In this document: in pieces, positions 27,723-36,881 of the stretch
Position numbering within the stretch: position 1 is the stretch's first letter
Layout: each line of letters opens with the position of its first letter
From: JACRAR01 sp041674465
Lineage (GTDB): Bacteria; Pseudomonadota; Gammaproteobacteria; Burkholderiales; Rhodocyclaceae
Assembly: GCA_041674465.1 (NCBI GenBank)
Contig: JBAYVV010000004.1
Coordinates: forward strand, 1-64,000
Length of the DNA stretch: 64,000 nt
Direction of reading: 5' to 3'
The notes under the pieces: model-generated
What the model was told of the DNA's origin: nothing
The model's database searches: none
What the model saw: only the letters and a program-made list of their open reading frames with translations
Translations under genes and position numbers: made by a program

Positions 27723-28922
27723 CTACTGGATGGTTCCCTGCTTGCGCAAAGTATCGATGCGCGTGCTGTCGTACCCGAGCAGTTCGCTCAGTACCTTGTC
27801 CGTATGCTCGCCGAGCAGGGGCGGCGGGGTATAGCTACCCTCCTCCATCTCCGACAGCTTGACGGGGTTGCCCGGCATGGATACTTTTTCGCCCGACTGC
27901 AGTTCCACTTCCACCACCATGTTGCGCGCACGAACCTGGCTGTCGTTGAGCGCTTGCTGGAAATTATTCACCGGAGCGCAGGGAATGCGGAAGGACTGCA
28001 GCTTGGCCAGCCAGTTCTCCGCCGTGTCCTTGAGCAGTTCCTCCTGAACGATGGCATTGATCATCTCGCGGTCGGCATAGCGCGCCGGCTGTTTCAAGTA
28101 TTTTTCCTGCTTGAGTTCCTCGCGCGGAATCACGTCAAGCAGTTTCTCGAAGAAGGCATCGCCGATGCAGGCAATGATGATGTAGCCGGTCTTGGTGCGA
28201 AACGAGTTGTAGGGCACATGCACGAAATGCCCGTTGCCGAGCGGCTCCGGAATCAGGCCCGACATCAGGTACATGGTTGCCATGTAGTTGAGCAGGGATA
28301 TCTGAACGTCAAGCATCGACACGTCCACATGCTGACCGCGGCCGGTCTTCTCTCTGGCGAGCAGCGCGGCCAGGATCCCGATCGCGCCAAAAGTCCCGCC
28401 GCCCAGATCTCCGATCGGAATGCCGGCGCGTATCGGCTCACCGCCGTAATGGCCGGTGATCGACATGCCGCCGCCCATGCCCTGCACCACCTGGTCGAAA
28501 GCGGGACGATTGGGTTCCGGCCCGGTCTCGCCGAAGCCGGTTACGGAACAGGTGACAATGCGCGGGTTGATCGCCGCCAGCGTGTCGTGATCGATGCCCA
28601 GTCGCTTGGGAACGCCGGCGCTGAAGTTGTCGATGACGACATCGGCCTGGCGCACCAGGTCGTAAAAAATTTCCTTGCCCGCCTCGGTCTTGAGGTCGAT
28701 ACAGACGCTTTCCTTGTTCCGGTTCAGGCTCAGAAAGTAAGCGCCCATGCCTTGCCGTGAATACTCTTTGCTTCCGGCCAGCAACTGCCTTGTACCTTCC
28801 CCTGCACCCGGCGGCTCGATCTTGATGGCACGCGCGCCCAGGTCGGAAAGCAGCAAGGCACCATAGGGACCCGACAACATGTGTGTCAGGTCGAGCATCA
28901 ATATCCCTTCCAGCCCCTTCAT
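27723..28922 (-). CDS. CaiB/BaiF (family III) CoA-transferase
   Basis: 399 aa, ATG behind GGGGAGGGGATAA. Family III marks: MLSGPYGALLLSDLGARAIKIEPPG, NRNKESVCIDLKTEAGKEIF, DNFSAGVPKRLGI and the catalytic Asp region HVDVSMLDVQISLL (about 200). It moves CoA from a donor acyl-CoA to a carboxylic acid. First gene of the operon, 60 bases downstream of the sigma54 element. It would activate the substrate or recycle CoA for the later lyases. Confidence 0.85.
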   Translation of the reverse strand: MKGLEGILMLDLTHMLSGPYGALLLSDLGARAIKIEPPGAGEGTRQLLAGSKEYSRQGMGAYFLSLNRNKESVCIDLKTEAGKEIFYDLVRQADVVIDNFSAGVPKRLGIDHDTLAAINPRIVTCSVTGFGETGPEPNRPAFDQVVQGMGGGMSITGHYGGEPIRAGIPIGDLGGGTFGAIGILAALLAREKTGRGQHVDVSMLDVQISLLNYMATMYLMSGLIPEPLGNGHFVHVPYNSFRTKTGYIIIACIGDAFFEKLLDVIPREELKQEKYLKQPARYADREMINAIVQEELLKDTAENWLAKLQSFRIPCAPVNNFQQALNDSQVRARNMVVEVELQSGEKVSMPGNPVKLSEMEEGSYTPPPLLGEHTDKVLSELLGYDSTRIDTLRKQGTIQ

Positions 28923-28981
28923 TTATCCCCTCCCCGGAACATCTGATTTGTTATTGCAGGATGCGTTGCTTAGGCTCCTAA

Positions 28982-28996
28982 GCAAGACCTTTGCCA
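28982..28996 (-). promoter_or_regulatory. Sigma54 promoter for the eleven-gene operon
   Basis: Minus strand TGGCAAAGGTCTTGC followed by TT: matches TGGCAC-N5-TTGCTT with exact GG-GC spacing. The CaiB-like start is 60 bases downstream and a sigma54 activator gene diverges on the other side, so both halves of the regulatory circuit are present. Confidence 0.75.
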
Positions 28997-29074
28997 CGTT
29001 CCAGGCATTTTTATCAATACGTTGTTATAAAAGAGATTTACAGTTTACGTCGAAGCCACGCCCGGCCTCGAACG

Positions 29075-29098
29075 CGTTTCATATTTTTTTATGAAACG
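29075..29098. promoter_or_regulatory. Inverted repeat CGTTTCAT / ATGAAACG
   Basis: Perfect 8-base arms around ATTTTTTT, in the divergent promoter region between the CaiB-like operon and the sigma54 activator, about 105 bases upstream of the predicted operon start point. It may be a regulator site; alternatively a weak hairpin. Confidence 0.4.
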
Positions 29099-29158
29099 TC
29101 TTGCACCAAACTTCGAAACATTGCATGATTCATATTCGTCAGCACTTGAAACAACCTG

Positions 29159-29192
29159 TTGCATCGCAATAAAACTGCCGTTGCACCGCAAC
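29159..29192. promoter_or_regulatory. Tandem 13-base palindromes GTTGCATCGCAAT and GTTGCACCGCAAC
   Basis: Two copies, 29159-29171 and 29180-29192, centres 21 bases apart (two helix turns). They lie about 190-220 bases upstream of the predicted sigma54 start point at about 28970 and 40-75 bases before the activator start codon. Good candidate for paired enhancer sites of the activator encoded next, also placed for autoregulation. Confidence 0.6.
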
Positions 29193-29233
29193 ATTTCGTT
29201 TCATCCAGGCGCAACATCAAAGGGAGAAGTCCA

Positions 29234-31240
29234 TTGGACAGAGAAGGGGGATGGCGCACGCCACGCATTTGCGTGATCAGTTACAAGGGCTTGAGTCGCC
29301 TGGTGCATGCCGTCGTTCCGGAGTTCGAAGAACGCGCTGCCATTGAAGTGGTCGATGTGGTGTTCGATGAAGCGATCGACAAGGCGCATCAACTCGAACG
29401 CGACAAGGCGGTTGATGTGATTGTCACTGCCGGTGCGAACGCCGCTTACCTGCGCAGCAACATCGGCCTGCCGGTGATCACCATCAAGATCAGCGGATTC
29501 GATGTGCTGTTGGCAATGCTCAAGGGGCGCACCATCTCCGACCGCGTCGGCATCGTGACTTACCTCGACCCGATTCCCGAACTGGATCAGGTCAAGGAAA
29601 TGCTCAAACTCGACATTTCCCAGCGCACCTATTGCACGCTCGATGATGCCGCCCTGTGCGTGAAAACGCTGGCCCACGAAGGTTACCAGGTGGTGATCGG
29701 TTCCAGCCTGGTGGTGGAGCAAGCCGAGCAGCACGGCATGCAGGGCATTCTGGTGTATAGCCTCACCGCCGTGCGCCAGGCGCTCGAAGATGCGCTGGAA
29801 ATCGCCCGGGTGGCCTCGCTGGAGACAGCGCGCTACGACCACCTGAACGGCGTTTTGCATAACCTGCGCGAGGCGGTGCTCTCGGTCAACATCCGCGGCC
29901 GCATTACCGCCATCAACCCGGCCATGGAGCGCATGCTGGGACTGACGCGCGCTCATGCCATGGAGCGCCTGATCGCCGATATCGCGCCCGAAGTCAGCAT
30001 GGACCAGGTGCTAGCCACCGGCCAGCAGGAAGTCGAGCAAGTCGTCCAGATCAACCAGCTGACCTGCGTCGCCAACCGCATCCCGATCCACGAAGCCGGG
30101 TTGCGCACCGGCGCCATTCTGACCCTGCAGGATGCGCGCACCATCCAGCAGGCGGATACGACCATCCGCACCCAGCGCCGCGTGCGGCAGTCATCCACGC
30201 GCTACCACTTCGACCAATTGATCGGCACCAGCAAGGCCTTTGCCGAAGCCAAGATTGCCGCCAGGCGCTACGCCAAGACCGACTCGACCGTGCTCGTCAC
30301 GGGCGAGAGCGGCACCGGCAAGGAATTGTTTGCACAGTCCATTCACAACGCCAGTACGCGGCGCTTTTCGCCCTTCGTCGCCATCAACTGCGCGGCCTTC
30401 CCTGAACCCCTGCTCGAAAGCGAAATTTTCGGCTATGAAGAAGGCGCCTTCACCGGCTCCAGAAAAGGCGGCAAGCAGGGGCTGTTTGAAGCCGCCCACA
30501 CCGGCACGATTTTTCTCGACGAGATCGGCGACATGCCGATCTCGCTGCAATCGCGCCTGCTGCGCGTGCTGCAGGAAAAGGAAGTGGTCCGCCTCGGCAG
30601 CACTCAACCGGTGCCCATCGATGTGCGCATCATCTCCGCAACGCATCAGTCATTGGCGCAGCGCATCGGGCAAGGCATGTTCCGCGCCGACCTGTACTAC
30701 CGCCTGAACATTCTCCACCTCGCCCTGCCGGCGTTGCGCGACCGCATCGAGGACATCGCGCCACTGGCGCTGCAGCTCCTGTATTCCTCACTGCGCCAGC
30801 TCGGCTCGAGCCTACCCGCCGATCAGGCACTGGCCCCGCTGATGCCGCTACTGCGCGCTTATCACTGGCCCGGCAATGTGCGCGAGCTGGAAAACATTTG
30901 CGAACGGCTCGCGGTCGCGCTGAGCGAGTATCGCCTGATTGCCGAAATCGATTACCGCTTGCTGCAAGCGGAGTTCCCCGAGCTGTTCGAGACGCAGAAG
31001 GATTCCGAAAGGCTTTCTCTGGCTCAGCCGCAACTCGCGCTGTCAGCGCGCCAGGAGGCACTTCTGCCAACCGATATTCGCGCCGTGGAAATCGACGGTT
31101 CGATGATTCAGCGGGCGCTCGCCGAATCCAAGAACAATCGCAACCTGGCCGCGCAAAAGCTCGGCATCAGCCGCACCACGCTATGGCGGCGCTTGCGCGA
31201 AGCCGAATCCAATGCCGCAGTAAAATCCGCCGAAAATTGA
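29234..31240 (+). CDS. Sigma54-dependent activator with PrpR-type N-terminal domain
   Basis: 668 aa from a TTG at 29234, chosen because AGGGAGAAGTCC sits directly ahead; the upstream frame has no ribosome site and runs through the palindromes. Layout as in the activator at 3906: PrpR_N domain (first 190 residues), PAS-like domain (about 200-290), AAA+ domain with GESGTGKE, GAFTGS and FLDEIGD, and a Fis-type HTH (AAQKLGISRTTLWRRL) at the end. It diverges from an operon with a sigma54 promoter and is followed after 9 bases by the YrdC-like genes, so it probably controls the whole 14-35 kb region. Confidence 0.9.
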   Translation: MDREGGWRTPRICVISYKGLSRLVHAVVPEFEERAAIEVVDVVFDEAIDKAHQLERDKAVDVIVTAGANAAYLRSNIGLPVITIKISGFDVLLAMLKGRTISDRVGIVTYLDPIPELDQVKEMLKLDISQRTYCTLDDAALCVKTLAHEGYQVVIGSSLVVEQAEQHGMQGILVYSLTAVRQALEDALEIARVASLETARYDHLNGVLHNLREAVLSVNIRGRITAINPAMERMLGLTRAHAMERLIADIAPEVSMDQVLATGQQEVEQVVQINQLTCVANRIPIHEAGLRTGAILTLQDARTIQQADTTIRTQRRVRQSSTRYHFDQLIGTSKAFAEAKIAARRYAKTDSTVLVTGESGTGKELFAQSIHNASTRRFSPFVAINCAAFPEPLLESEIFGYEEGAFTGSRKGGKQGLFEAAHTGTIFLDEIGDMPISLQSRLLRVLQEKEVVRLGSTQPVPIDVRIISATHQSLAQRIGQGMFRADLYYRLNILHLALPALRDRIEDIAPLALQLLYSSLRQLGSSLPADQALAPLMPLLRAYHWPGNVRELENICERLAVALSEYRLIAEIDYRLLQAEFPELFETQKDSERLSLAQPQLALSARQEALLPTDIRAVEIDGSMIQRALAESKNNRNLAAQKLGISRTTLWRRLREAESNAAVKSAEN

Positions 31241-31249
31241 GAGGGAACC

Positions 31250-31942
31250 ATGGGCGTGCTGAATTTCCAGATTGATGCGGAACGCGCTTTCAAGGTGTTG
31301 CAGGCGGGCGGCATTGCCATTCTGCCCAACGATGTCGGCTATTCGCTGATCGGCGGCTCGGCGCAGGCACTCAGGAATATTTTCGACACCAAACAGCGCA
31401 CGCCAGCCAAGCTGAATGCCATGCTCGGCGATGCCGAGATCCACCAGCAGCTGCATGTCGTCGGCACGCGCGCCAGGGAAATCGTCCAGGCCATCACCGA
31501 AGACTACGACCTGCCGCTGGGTGTCATCGCACCCTGTCGTCCCGATCACCCCATGCTGCAAGGCATGGATCGCGAAACCTACCAGCGCAGCACCAGGGGC
31601 GACACCCTGCTGATGCTGATGAACGCCGGACGCTTTCATGCCGAAATCTGCAAGCTGAGCCGCCTGCACCAGCATCCCCTGTTCGGATCATCGGCGAATA
31701 TCTCCTTGAGCGGCACCAAATTCCGCATTGAAGACATCAATCCGGAAATCAAGGCCATCGCCGACATCATCATCGATTACGGCTTGCTGAAATATCACCT
31801 GTACGGCTGCTCGTCGACCCTGCTCGAAGTCGAAACCCTGCGGGTAGTTCGCTTCGGTTCCTGCTACGAGAATATCGCCGACATCCTGCGCCGGCACTTT
31901 GACATCGAACTTCCACCCCAGCCTGACCAGGCAGATGCCTGA
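31250..31942 (+). CDS. Sua5/YrdC-fold protein, first of a tandem pair
   Basis: 230 aa, ATG behind GAGAGGGAACC. The YrdC/Sua5 fold is suggested by AFKVLQAGGIAILPNDVGYSLIG near the N-terminus, the nucleotide-site block FGSSANISLSGT (about 145-156) and the closing strand LRVVRFGSCYENI. Housekeeping members (TsaC/Sua5) make threonylcarbamoyl-AMP for tRNA t6A; HypF uses the same fold on carbamoyl-phosphate. The KxR start motif of TsaC is changed to IFDTKQRTP. Because it lies in a catabolic cluster next to a similar copy and amide hydrolases, a metabolic adenylate or carbamoyl role is more likely than tRNA modification. Confidence 0.7.
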   Translation: MGVLNFQIDAERAFKVLQAGGIAILPNDVGYSLIGGSAQALRNIFDTKQRTPAKLNAMLGDAEIHQQLHVVGTRAREIVQAITEDYDLPLGVIAPCRPDHPMLQGMDRETYQRSTRGDTLLMLMNAGRFHAEICKLSRLHQHPLFGSSANISLSGTKFRIEDINPEIKAIADIIIDYGLLKYHLYGCSSTLLEVETLRVVRFGSCYENIADILRRHFDIELPPQPDQADA

Positions 31943-31988
31943 CCGGCGACCTCTTCCATCCACGCAATATTTACCCAACGAGAAAAAC

Positions 31989-32693
31989 ATGACCCACTAC
32001 GACATCGTCGGCGATGCCGCGAAGATCTTCAAAACCATCCAGGCCGGTGGCGTCGCCATCGTGCCACTCGACGTCGCCTATGCCGTCGTCACCCATTCCG
32101 CCGCCGGCGTGCGCCGCATCTATACCGCCAAGGGACGCAGCTTCGAGAAGCCCAACGGCACCTTCGGCAATCTCGACATCTTCGACGAAGTCTATGCGAT
32201 CGGACAGAAGGAGCGCGACATCGTCCACACCGTCGTCGCCCAGCACGATCTGCCCCTGTCGATTGTCGCGCGCTTTCATCGCGAACATCCGTTCTTTGCC
32301 CACTGCGAAGCGGAGGCCCTCGAGCGCTCCACCAAGGGCGACACCATGGACATGCTGCTGAATGCCGGCGCCTTGCATAATCAACTCGCCGACCTGAGCT
32401 GGCAGAACCTGTTTCCGCTGCGCGGCTCGTCGGCTAACCGCTCGCTGAGCGGCAGCAAATTCCGCCTGCAGGACATCGAAGCCGAAGTCGTTGCTGCAGC
32501 GGACATCTGCATCGACCATGGCCTGTCCAAGTACCATAATCCGGAAGGCATATCGAGCACCATCATCGACCTGACCAACTTCACGACCCTGCGTTTCGGC
32601 GTCTGTTACGAAGAGATCAGGGTCATCCTGAAAAACAAGTTTTCCATCGAACTCGCCGAGAAGCCATCCTCCGGGCGGCTGACCATCGTCTGA
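31989..32693 (+). CDS. Sua5/YrdC-fold protein, second of a tandem pair
   Basis: 234 aa, ATG at 31989 with a weak GAG upstream, 46 bases after its paralogue. Same order of blocks: IQAGGVAIVPLDVAYAVV, IYTAKGRSFEKPNGTFG (closer to the KxR region), ERSTKGDTMDMLLNAG, LRGSSANRSLSGSKFRLQDIE and LRFGVCYEEI. The shared but diverged sequence suggests a two-subunit or two-step enzyme rather than simple redundancy. Function unknown; fold assignment by motif only. Confidence 0.7.
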   Translation: MTHYDIVGDAAKIFKTIQAGGVAIVPLDVAYAVVTHSAAGVRRIYTAKGRSFEKPNGTFGNLDIFDEVYAIGQKERDIVHTVVAQHDLPLSIVARFHREHPFFAHCEAEALERSTKGDTMDMLLNAGALHNQLADLSWQNLFPLRGSSANRSLSGSKFRLQDIEAEVVAAADICIDHGLSKYHNPEGISSTIIDLTNFTTLRFGVCYEEIRVILKNKFSIELAEKPSSGRLTIV

Positions 32694-32736
32694 GCCATCA
32701 CGCCAGGTTGTCGCAGGCACACTGAGGGAAACCCAA

Positions 32737-33513
32737 ATGTCATCCAAACCGCAATACATCGACGCCTTCACCCAAAGCTTCACCCTGCATCCGCGCACCA
32801 CGGCGCTGATCCCGATCGACATTCAATATGCCAGCGGCTCGCGCTCCCTGGGCATGGGCGCCTACCTGGCCAAACAGGGCGCACTGGAGCAGGCAAGCTA
32901 TCGCTTCGATCGAATCGACCGGCTGGTTGTCCCGAATACGTTGAAGCTGCTGAACGTATTTCGCGCCCTGGGCGCGCCCATCATTCATGTCACGATCGGT
33001 TCCGAGCGCGCCGATTACTCCGACTCTCCCCGCCATGTAAAGGCGTTCTTCGAGATGTGCCACAACACCGCCGGGCAACGCGAGCACGAGATCGTCGACG
33101 AACTCAAGCCCCTGCCGGGCGAAACGGTGATCAACAAGACCACCATGGGCGCCTTCGCCTCCTGCAATCTCGAGGCGGTATTGCATCAGAAAGGCATCAA
33201 GGAAATCGTGTTTACCGGGATATCGACCAACAACTGTGTCGACACCACGGCGCGCGAAGCGGCCGATCGCAATTTCTGCTCGGTGCTGGTCGCAGATGCC
33301 ACCGGTACCTGCAGCGACGAAATGCAGGAACTCACGCTGGCTTCTTTCAGGCGTCTTTGGGGGCGGGTCATGAGCACCGACGAAATCATCGCCGAACTCA
33401 AGGAAAGCGCTTCAGTCGATATCCTCGCCAATCTCGACAGAAGCAGTGCCCGCCTGCTCGATCTCGATCGCAACCTCCAACCTTATCAGGCGGCACTCGC
33501 CGCAAAACAATGA
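32737..33513 (+). CDS. Isochorismatase-like cysteine hydrolase
   Basis: 258 aa, ATG behind GAGGGAAACCCAA. Marks: TALIPIDIQYASGSRSLG with catalytic Asp (about 28), INKTTMGAFASCNLEAVL with Lys (about 131) and nucleophile Cys in FTGISTNNCVDTTAREA (about 167). Longer than the copy at 15571 by about 50 residues, mostly at the C-terminus. Its stop overlaps the amidase start (ATGA), so the two are translated together. A likely carbamoyl- or acyl-amide hydrolase. Confidence 0.85.
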   Translation: MSSKPQYIDAFTQSFTLHPRTTALIPIDIQYASGSRSLGMGAYLAKQGALEQASYRFDRIDRLVVPNTLKLLNVFRALGAPIIHVTIGSERADYSDSPRHVKAFFEMCHNTAGQREHEIVDELKPLPGETVINKTTMGAFASCNLEAVLHQKGIKEIVFTGISTNNCVDTTAREAADRNFCSVLVADATGTCSDEMQELTLASFRRLWGRVMSTDEIIAELKESASVDILANLDRSSARLLDLDRNLQPYQAALAAKQ

Positions 33514-34928
33514 GCCAGCCTATCCCAAATGAATTAACCCTGGTCGAAGCCGCCGCCCGTTTGCGCAGCGGCGACATCAGTGCCGAAAGTCTGACGCAGC
33601 ATAGCCTGGAAAAAATCGAGCGTTCGGCGGCCCGCCTCAACTGCTTCATTCGCCTTGAAGCCGATGCCGCCCTGGAGCAGGCCCGAACTCTCGACCGTGA
33701 CCGTGCACAGGGCCGCCTGCACGGCCCGCTGCACGGCATTCCGCTGGCGCACAAGGACATGTTTTATCGCGCCGGGCAAATCACCACTTGCGGTTCAAAA
33801 ATTCGCCAGGATTTTCGTCCGGCAACGACTGCAACGTTGTTGGCACGGCTCGATGCAGCGGGTGCCATCGATCTGGGGCGCCTGCACATGGCGGAGTTCG
33901 CCCTGAGCCCCACCGGCTTCAATTTCCATCTTGATCATTGCCGCAACCCCTGGCATCCGGAGCATGTCACCGGCGGCTCTTCGAGCGGCAGCGGTGCGGC
34001 CGTCGCTGCGCGCATGGTGTTCGGCGCGCTCGGCTCCGACACCGGCGGCTCGGTGCGCATCCCCTCCGCCGCCTGCGGCGTCACGGGCATCAAGCCAACC
34101 CAGCATCTGCTCTCGAACCACGGCGTCATGCCGCTCTCACCGAGTCAGGACTGCATGGGCTTCCTGGCCCAGACTGTCGCCGATTGCGCCGCACTGTTCG
34201 ACGCCGTCAGCGGCAGCGACCCTGCCGATCCAGCCTGCTGTGTCCGCCCCGCGGAGAATTATTCGGCTCAATTGCAAACGCGGAAAGAACAGCGCTTCAA
34301 GATCGCTGTGCCGGCTTTCGAGGCATCCGCACAGCTCACCGAGGAAGTTGCGCTGACGCTGCAGACCACCGCACGTACCCTTGCAGATTGCGGCTGCGAA
34401 TTAAAAACCGTCGCCGTACCAATGATGGACGAACTCAACACGCTGTCGACGTTGCTGCTCGGTGCCGAGGCCGCGTCGTTGCACGGTCCGTGGCTTCGCA
34501 CCCGGCCTGCGGACTACAGCCCGCAAGTCCTGCGCCGCATCAGCCGCGGCAAGACCTACCCGGCAACCGCGTATGTCGATGCCTTGCGTCTGCGGCCGCT
34601 GATGCTGGAAGAATTCATCCAGCGACATCTTGCCGATGCCGATGCACTGCTACTGCCGGTGTTGCCTCGCGCTGTACCCACCATCGAAGAAACCACGACC
34701 GGCTCGGAACTGACCATCGAACGCGTCATCGGCCGACTGGCCTACTGGACACGCGGCATCAATTATCTGGGGCTGCCGTCACTGGCACTGCCGGCGGGAT
34801 TTTCCGCCAGTGGCTTGCCCATCGGCGTGCAACTGGTCGGCCATCCCTTTGCGGAAGCCAGCTTGTTCCAGATCGGCCACGGGTTTCAACAGCGAAGCGA
34901 CTGGCACTGCCGTCGGCCTCAACTTTAA
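33510..34928 (+). CDS. Amidase-signature hydrolase (GatA/AtzE-like)
   Basis: 472 aa from the ATG at 33510 overlapping the previous stop. The Ser-cisSer-Lys triad is clear: Lys in GIPLAHKDMF (about 80), GGSSSGSGAAVAARM, and nucleophile Ser in GSDTGGSVRIPSAACG (about 178). Members include glutamyl-tRNA amidotransferase GatA, allophanate hydrolase and carboxybiuret hydrolase AtzE. No GatB/GatC neighbour is seen, so it is catabolic. Last gene of the set, converging on the BamB-like gene with 42 bases between stops. Confidence 0.85.
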   Translation: MSQPIPNELTLVEAAARLRSGDISAESLTQHSLEKIERSAARLNCFIRLEADAALEQARTLDRDRAQGRLHGPLHGIPLAHKDMFYRAGQITTCGSKIRQDFRPATTATLLARLDAAGAIDLGRLHMAEFALSPTGFNFHLDHCRNPWHPEHVTGGSSSGSGAAVAARMVFGALGSDTGGSVRIPSAACGVTGIKPTQHLLSNHGVMPLSPSQDCMGFLAQTVADCAALFDAVSGSDPADPACCVRPAENYSAQLQTRKEQRFKIAVPAFEASAQLTEEVALTLQTTARTLADCGCELKTVAVPMMDELNTLSTLLLGAEAASLHGPWLRTRPADYSPQVLRRISRGKTYPATAYVDALRLRPLMLEEFIQRHLADADALLLPVLPRAVPTIEETTTGSELTIERVIGRLAYWTRGINYLGLPSLALPAGFSASGLPIGVQLVGHPFAEASLFQIGHGFQQRSDWHCRRPQL

Positions 34929-34970
34929 CTGGAGAACACCCACCGCGTCTGCGTCTGTTACTTCACCGAA

Positions 34971-36881
34971 TCAGGCTTTCTCCAGGATTCCCCGCTCAAG
35001 AAAATCTTCCTTGACGTAGGACAAACCCAGTTTGTCCAGGGTCTCGGCAGTCGGGATGCCGTCGTTGTTCCACCCCTTGAATTCATAATACAAGCTGAGC
35101 AGTTCCTGTTCGGCTTGCGGATCCCGATGTTTCCACTGGTCGGCAGGGGGCGCTTCATCGACTCTGCGCAAACCTCTGCGCACATTGATGGCTCTCACCA
35201 AGTTCCGGTTGCGCGCAGCGATCTCCCACAGTCCATCCGTGTCCACCTCGATGCCGGTTGCCAGGGAAATGAACTCCGGCAGGTTGTAGATGTGATAGGG
35301 CGGTCTGCCGCCAAACTGGCCCCGGAATGACGACAGGAAGGCGCAGGTACCCACGGCATCATCGACATAGTGCATGGTCTCATTCCAGTCAGCGATATTG
35401 ACTGAGGCCTCCTGCGAGGGATGCGTACGCGGCTCCCATTCCAGCAGCCATTTCTTGAACCGCTCCGGTGCCGCCTCCCAGCCCGCGACAAACTCTTCCC
35501 GCTCCTTCTTGTCTGCAATCGGAACCTGTGGAAATGAACCTTCGGTCTGGTTGATGGCCATCTTCTCGCTGGTGGCATACATCAGGTAGTAGGGATAGTT
35601 GATCATCGACAGCTTGATCGGCACCTGTTCGAATTTCTTCATGGTGTTGTGATCGTAGACTTCTGCTCCTTTGCCGATCTGCCGGGCAGCGTGATAAACC
35701 CCGTTCGCCAGGACATCGCCAATCCCCTCCCTGCGGGCAATCTTTTCGACCAGGTAGAAGAATCTTCCCGCACCGTCCTTCGGGAAGTCCGGCAGGTCCT
35801 GGTCGGTCAGGATGCCGGCCTCATAGAGCTCGATGGCAAAGGCCATCACTTGCGGCGTGGCATAGGAGTCCATGCCGTACTCTTGCGTGATGCCGATAAT
35901 GTTGTAGTCGAAATCCAAGGTTTCATGGGCGGCCATGGCATAAGTCAGCTTGCTGTAGCATTTCTGGAAATACGGACGCCGGCCTGGATAGTGGATTGCC
36001 TGGAGGCAATCCTTGGGACAGTTGTAGCAGGCGGTCCAGCGCTGTCGCAACCTACCCTCCAAATCCTTCCAACTGTCCTCGATTTCCTTGCTCCAAAATC
36101 CCCGCTTGCGCTGGCGCGCATTGCCCCATGCGAAATTATCGACGTGGAACTCATCGCCATCTCCGTGTGCCATGCTATCCCCGGTGTGGGGGTTGCTGCC
36201 GATGGACTTGATCATGCGCTGACTGATCGAAAACAACTCCGCCGCCTTGGCCACATTCAGATCACGGGTGCCGCGCACGGCGATCGCCTTGAGCCGCTTG
36301 TCACCCATGATCACGCCGACACCGCGCGATGCACTGGCATGGCCATGTTCAATGGTCGCCATGTAGCAGCGGTTCTCGCCGGCCAGGCCGATGGCCGCGA
36401 CCTGGATCTGGTGGTCGTTCAACTCGCTCTTGATTGTTTCTGCAGCTTCTGAAGCACCCATGCCCTTCAGATGGCTGGCGTCTCGGAGTTCCACCTTGTC
36501 GTTGTGGATGTAGAGATAGACCAGGTCGGGCGACTTGCCGCTGAAAATGATTTTGTCATAGCCGGCATACTTGAGTTCCGGTCCGAAATAGCCGCCAAAA
36601 ATCGAGTGGGAATAACGGTCGGTCTGCGGGGAAATGGTATTCACCATGGTGCGATTTGCACCAGGTACAGGGGTGCCATCCAGCAGACCGGTGCTGAAGA
36701 TCAGCAAGTTGTCCGGAGAAAAGGCATCCACTTCGGGCGGAATGCGATCCCACAATATCTTTGCAGCAGTGCCCTGTCCTCCCAGGTGAAGCGCTGTCAA
36801 TTCGGCGCTGCTTGCTTCCCTTTCAATGTTTCCGGTGGTGAGATCGATCTCCAGGACATATCCAGTTTCCGCGTACCTCAT
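34971..36881 (-). CDS. bamB: BamB-type tungsten aldehyde:ferredoxin oxidoreductase paralogue 1
   Basis: 636 aa, ATG behind GGAGATGA. AOR family: pterin-binding N-terminal domain (MRYAETGY, LGGQGTAAKILWDR, SPDNLLIFSTG), ASRGVGVIMGDKRLKAI, then [4Fe-4S] cysteines CYNCPKDC at 285-292 with the fourth in VGTCAF near 510. The N-terminus and many blocks match the active-site subunit BamB of class II benzoyl-CoA reductase as I recall it from Geobacter, so reduction of benzoyl-CoA to the 1,5-dienoyl-CoA is the leading role. It diverges from bamC and has a close second copy at 45815. A related aryl-CoA could be the true substrate. Confidence 0.82.
   Translation of the reverse strand: MRYAETGYVLEIDLTTGNIEREASSAELTALHLGGQGTAAKILWDRIPPEVDAFSPDNLLIFSTGLLDGTPVPGANRTMVNTISPQTDRYSHSIFGGYFGPELKYAGYDKIIFSGKSPDLVYLYIHNDKVELRDASHLKGMGASEAAETIKSELNDHQIQVAAIGLAGENRCYMATIEHGHASASRGVGVIMGDKRLKAIAVRGTRDLNVAKAAELFSISQRMIKSIGSNPHTGDSMAHGDGDEFHVDNFAWGNARQRKRGFWSKEIEDSWKDLEGRLRQRWTACYNCPKDCLQAIHYPGRRPYFQKCYSKLTYAMAAHETLDFDYNIIGITQEYGMDSYATPQVMAFAIELYEAGILTDQDLPDFPKDGAGRFFYLVEKIARREGIGDVLANGVYHAARQIGKGAEVYDHNTMKKFEQVPIKLSMINYPYYLMYATSEKMAINQTEGSFPQVPIADKKEREEFVAGWEAAPERFKKWLLEWEPRTHPSQEASVNIADWNETMHYVDDAVGTCAFLSSFRGQFGGRPPYHIYNLPEFISLATGIEVDTDGLWEIAARNRNLVRAINVRRGLRRVDEAPPADQWKHRDPQAEQELLSLYYEFKGWNNDGIPTAETLDKLGLSYVKEDFLERGILEKA

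Noticed and set aside
33057..33509. N-terminal extension of the amidase
   Set aside because: Arg-rich translation of the isochorismatase-like gene in another frame; the ATGA overlap fixes the start.
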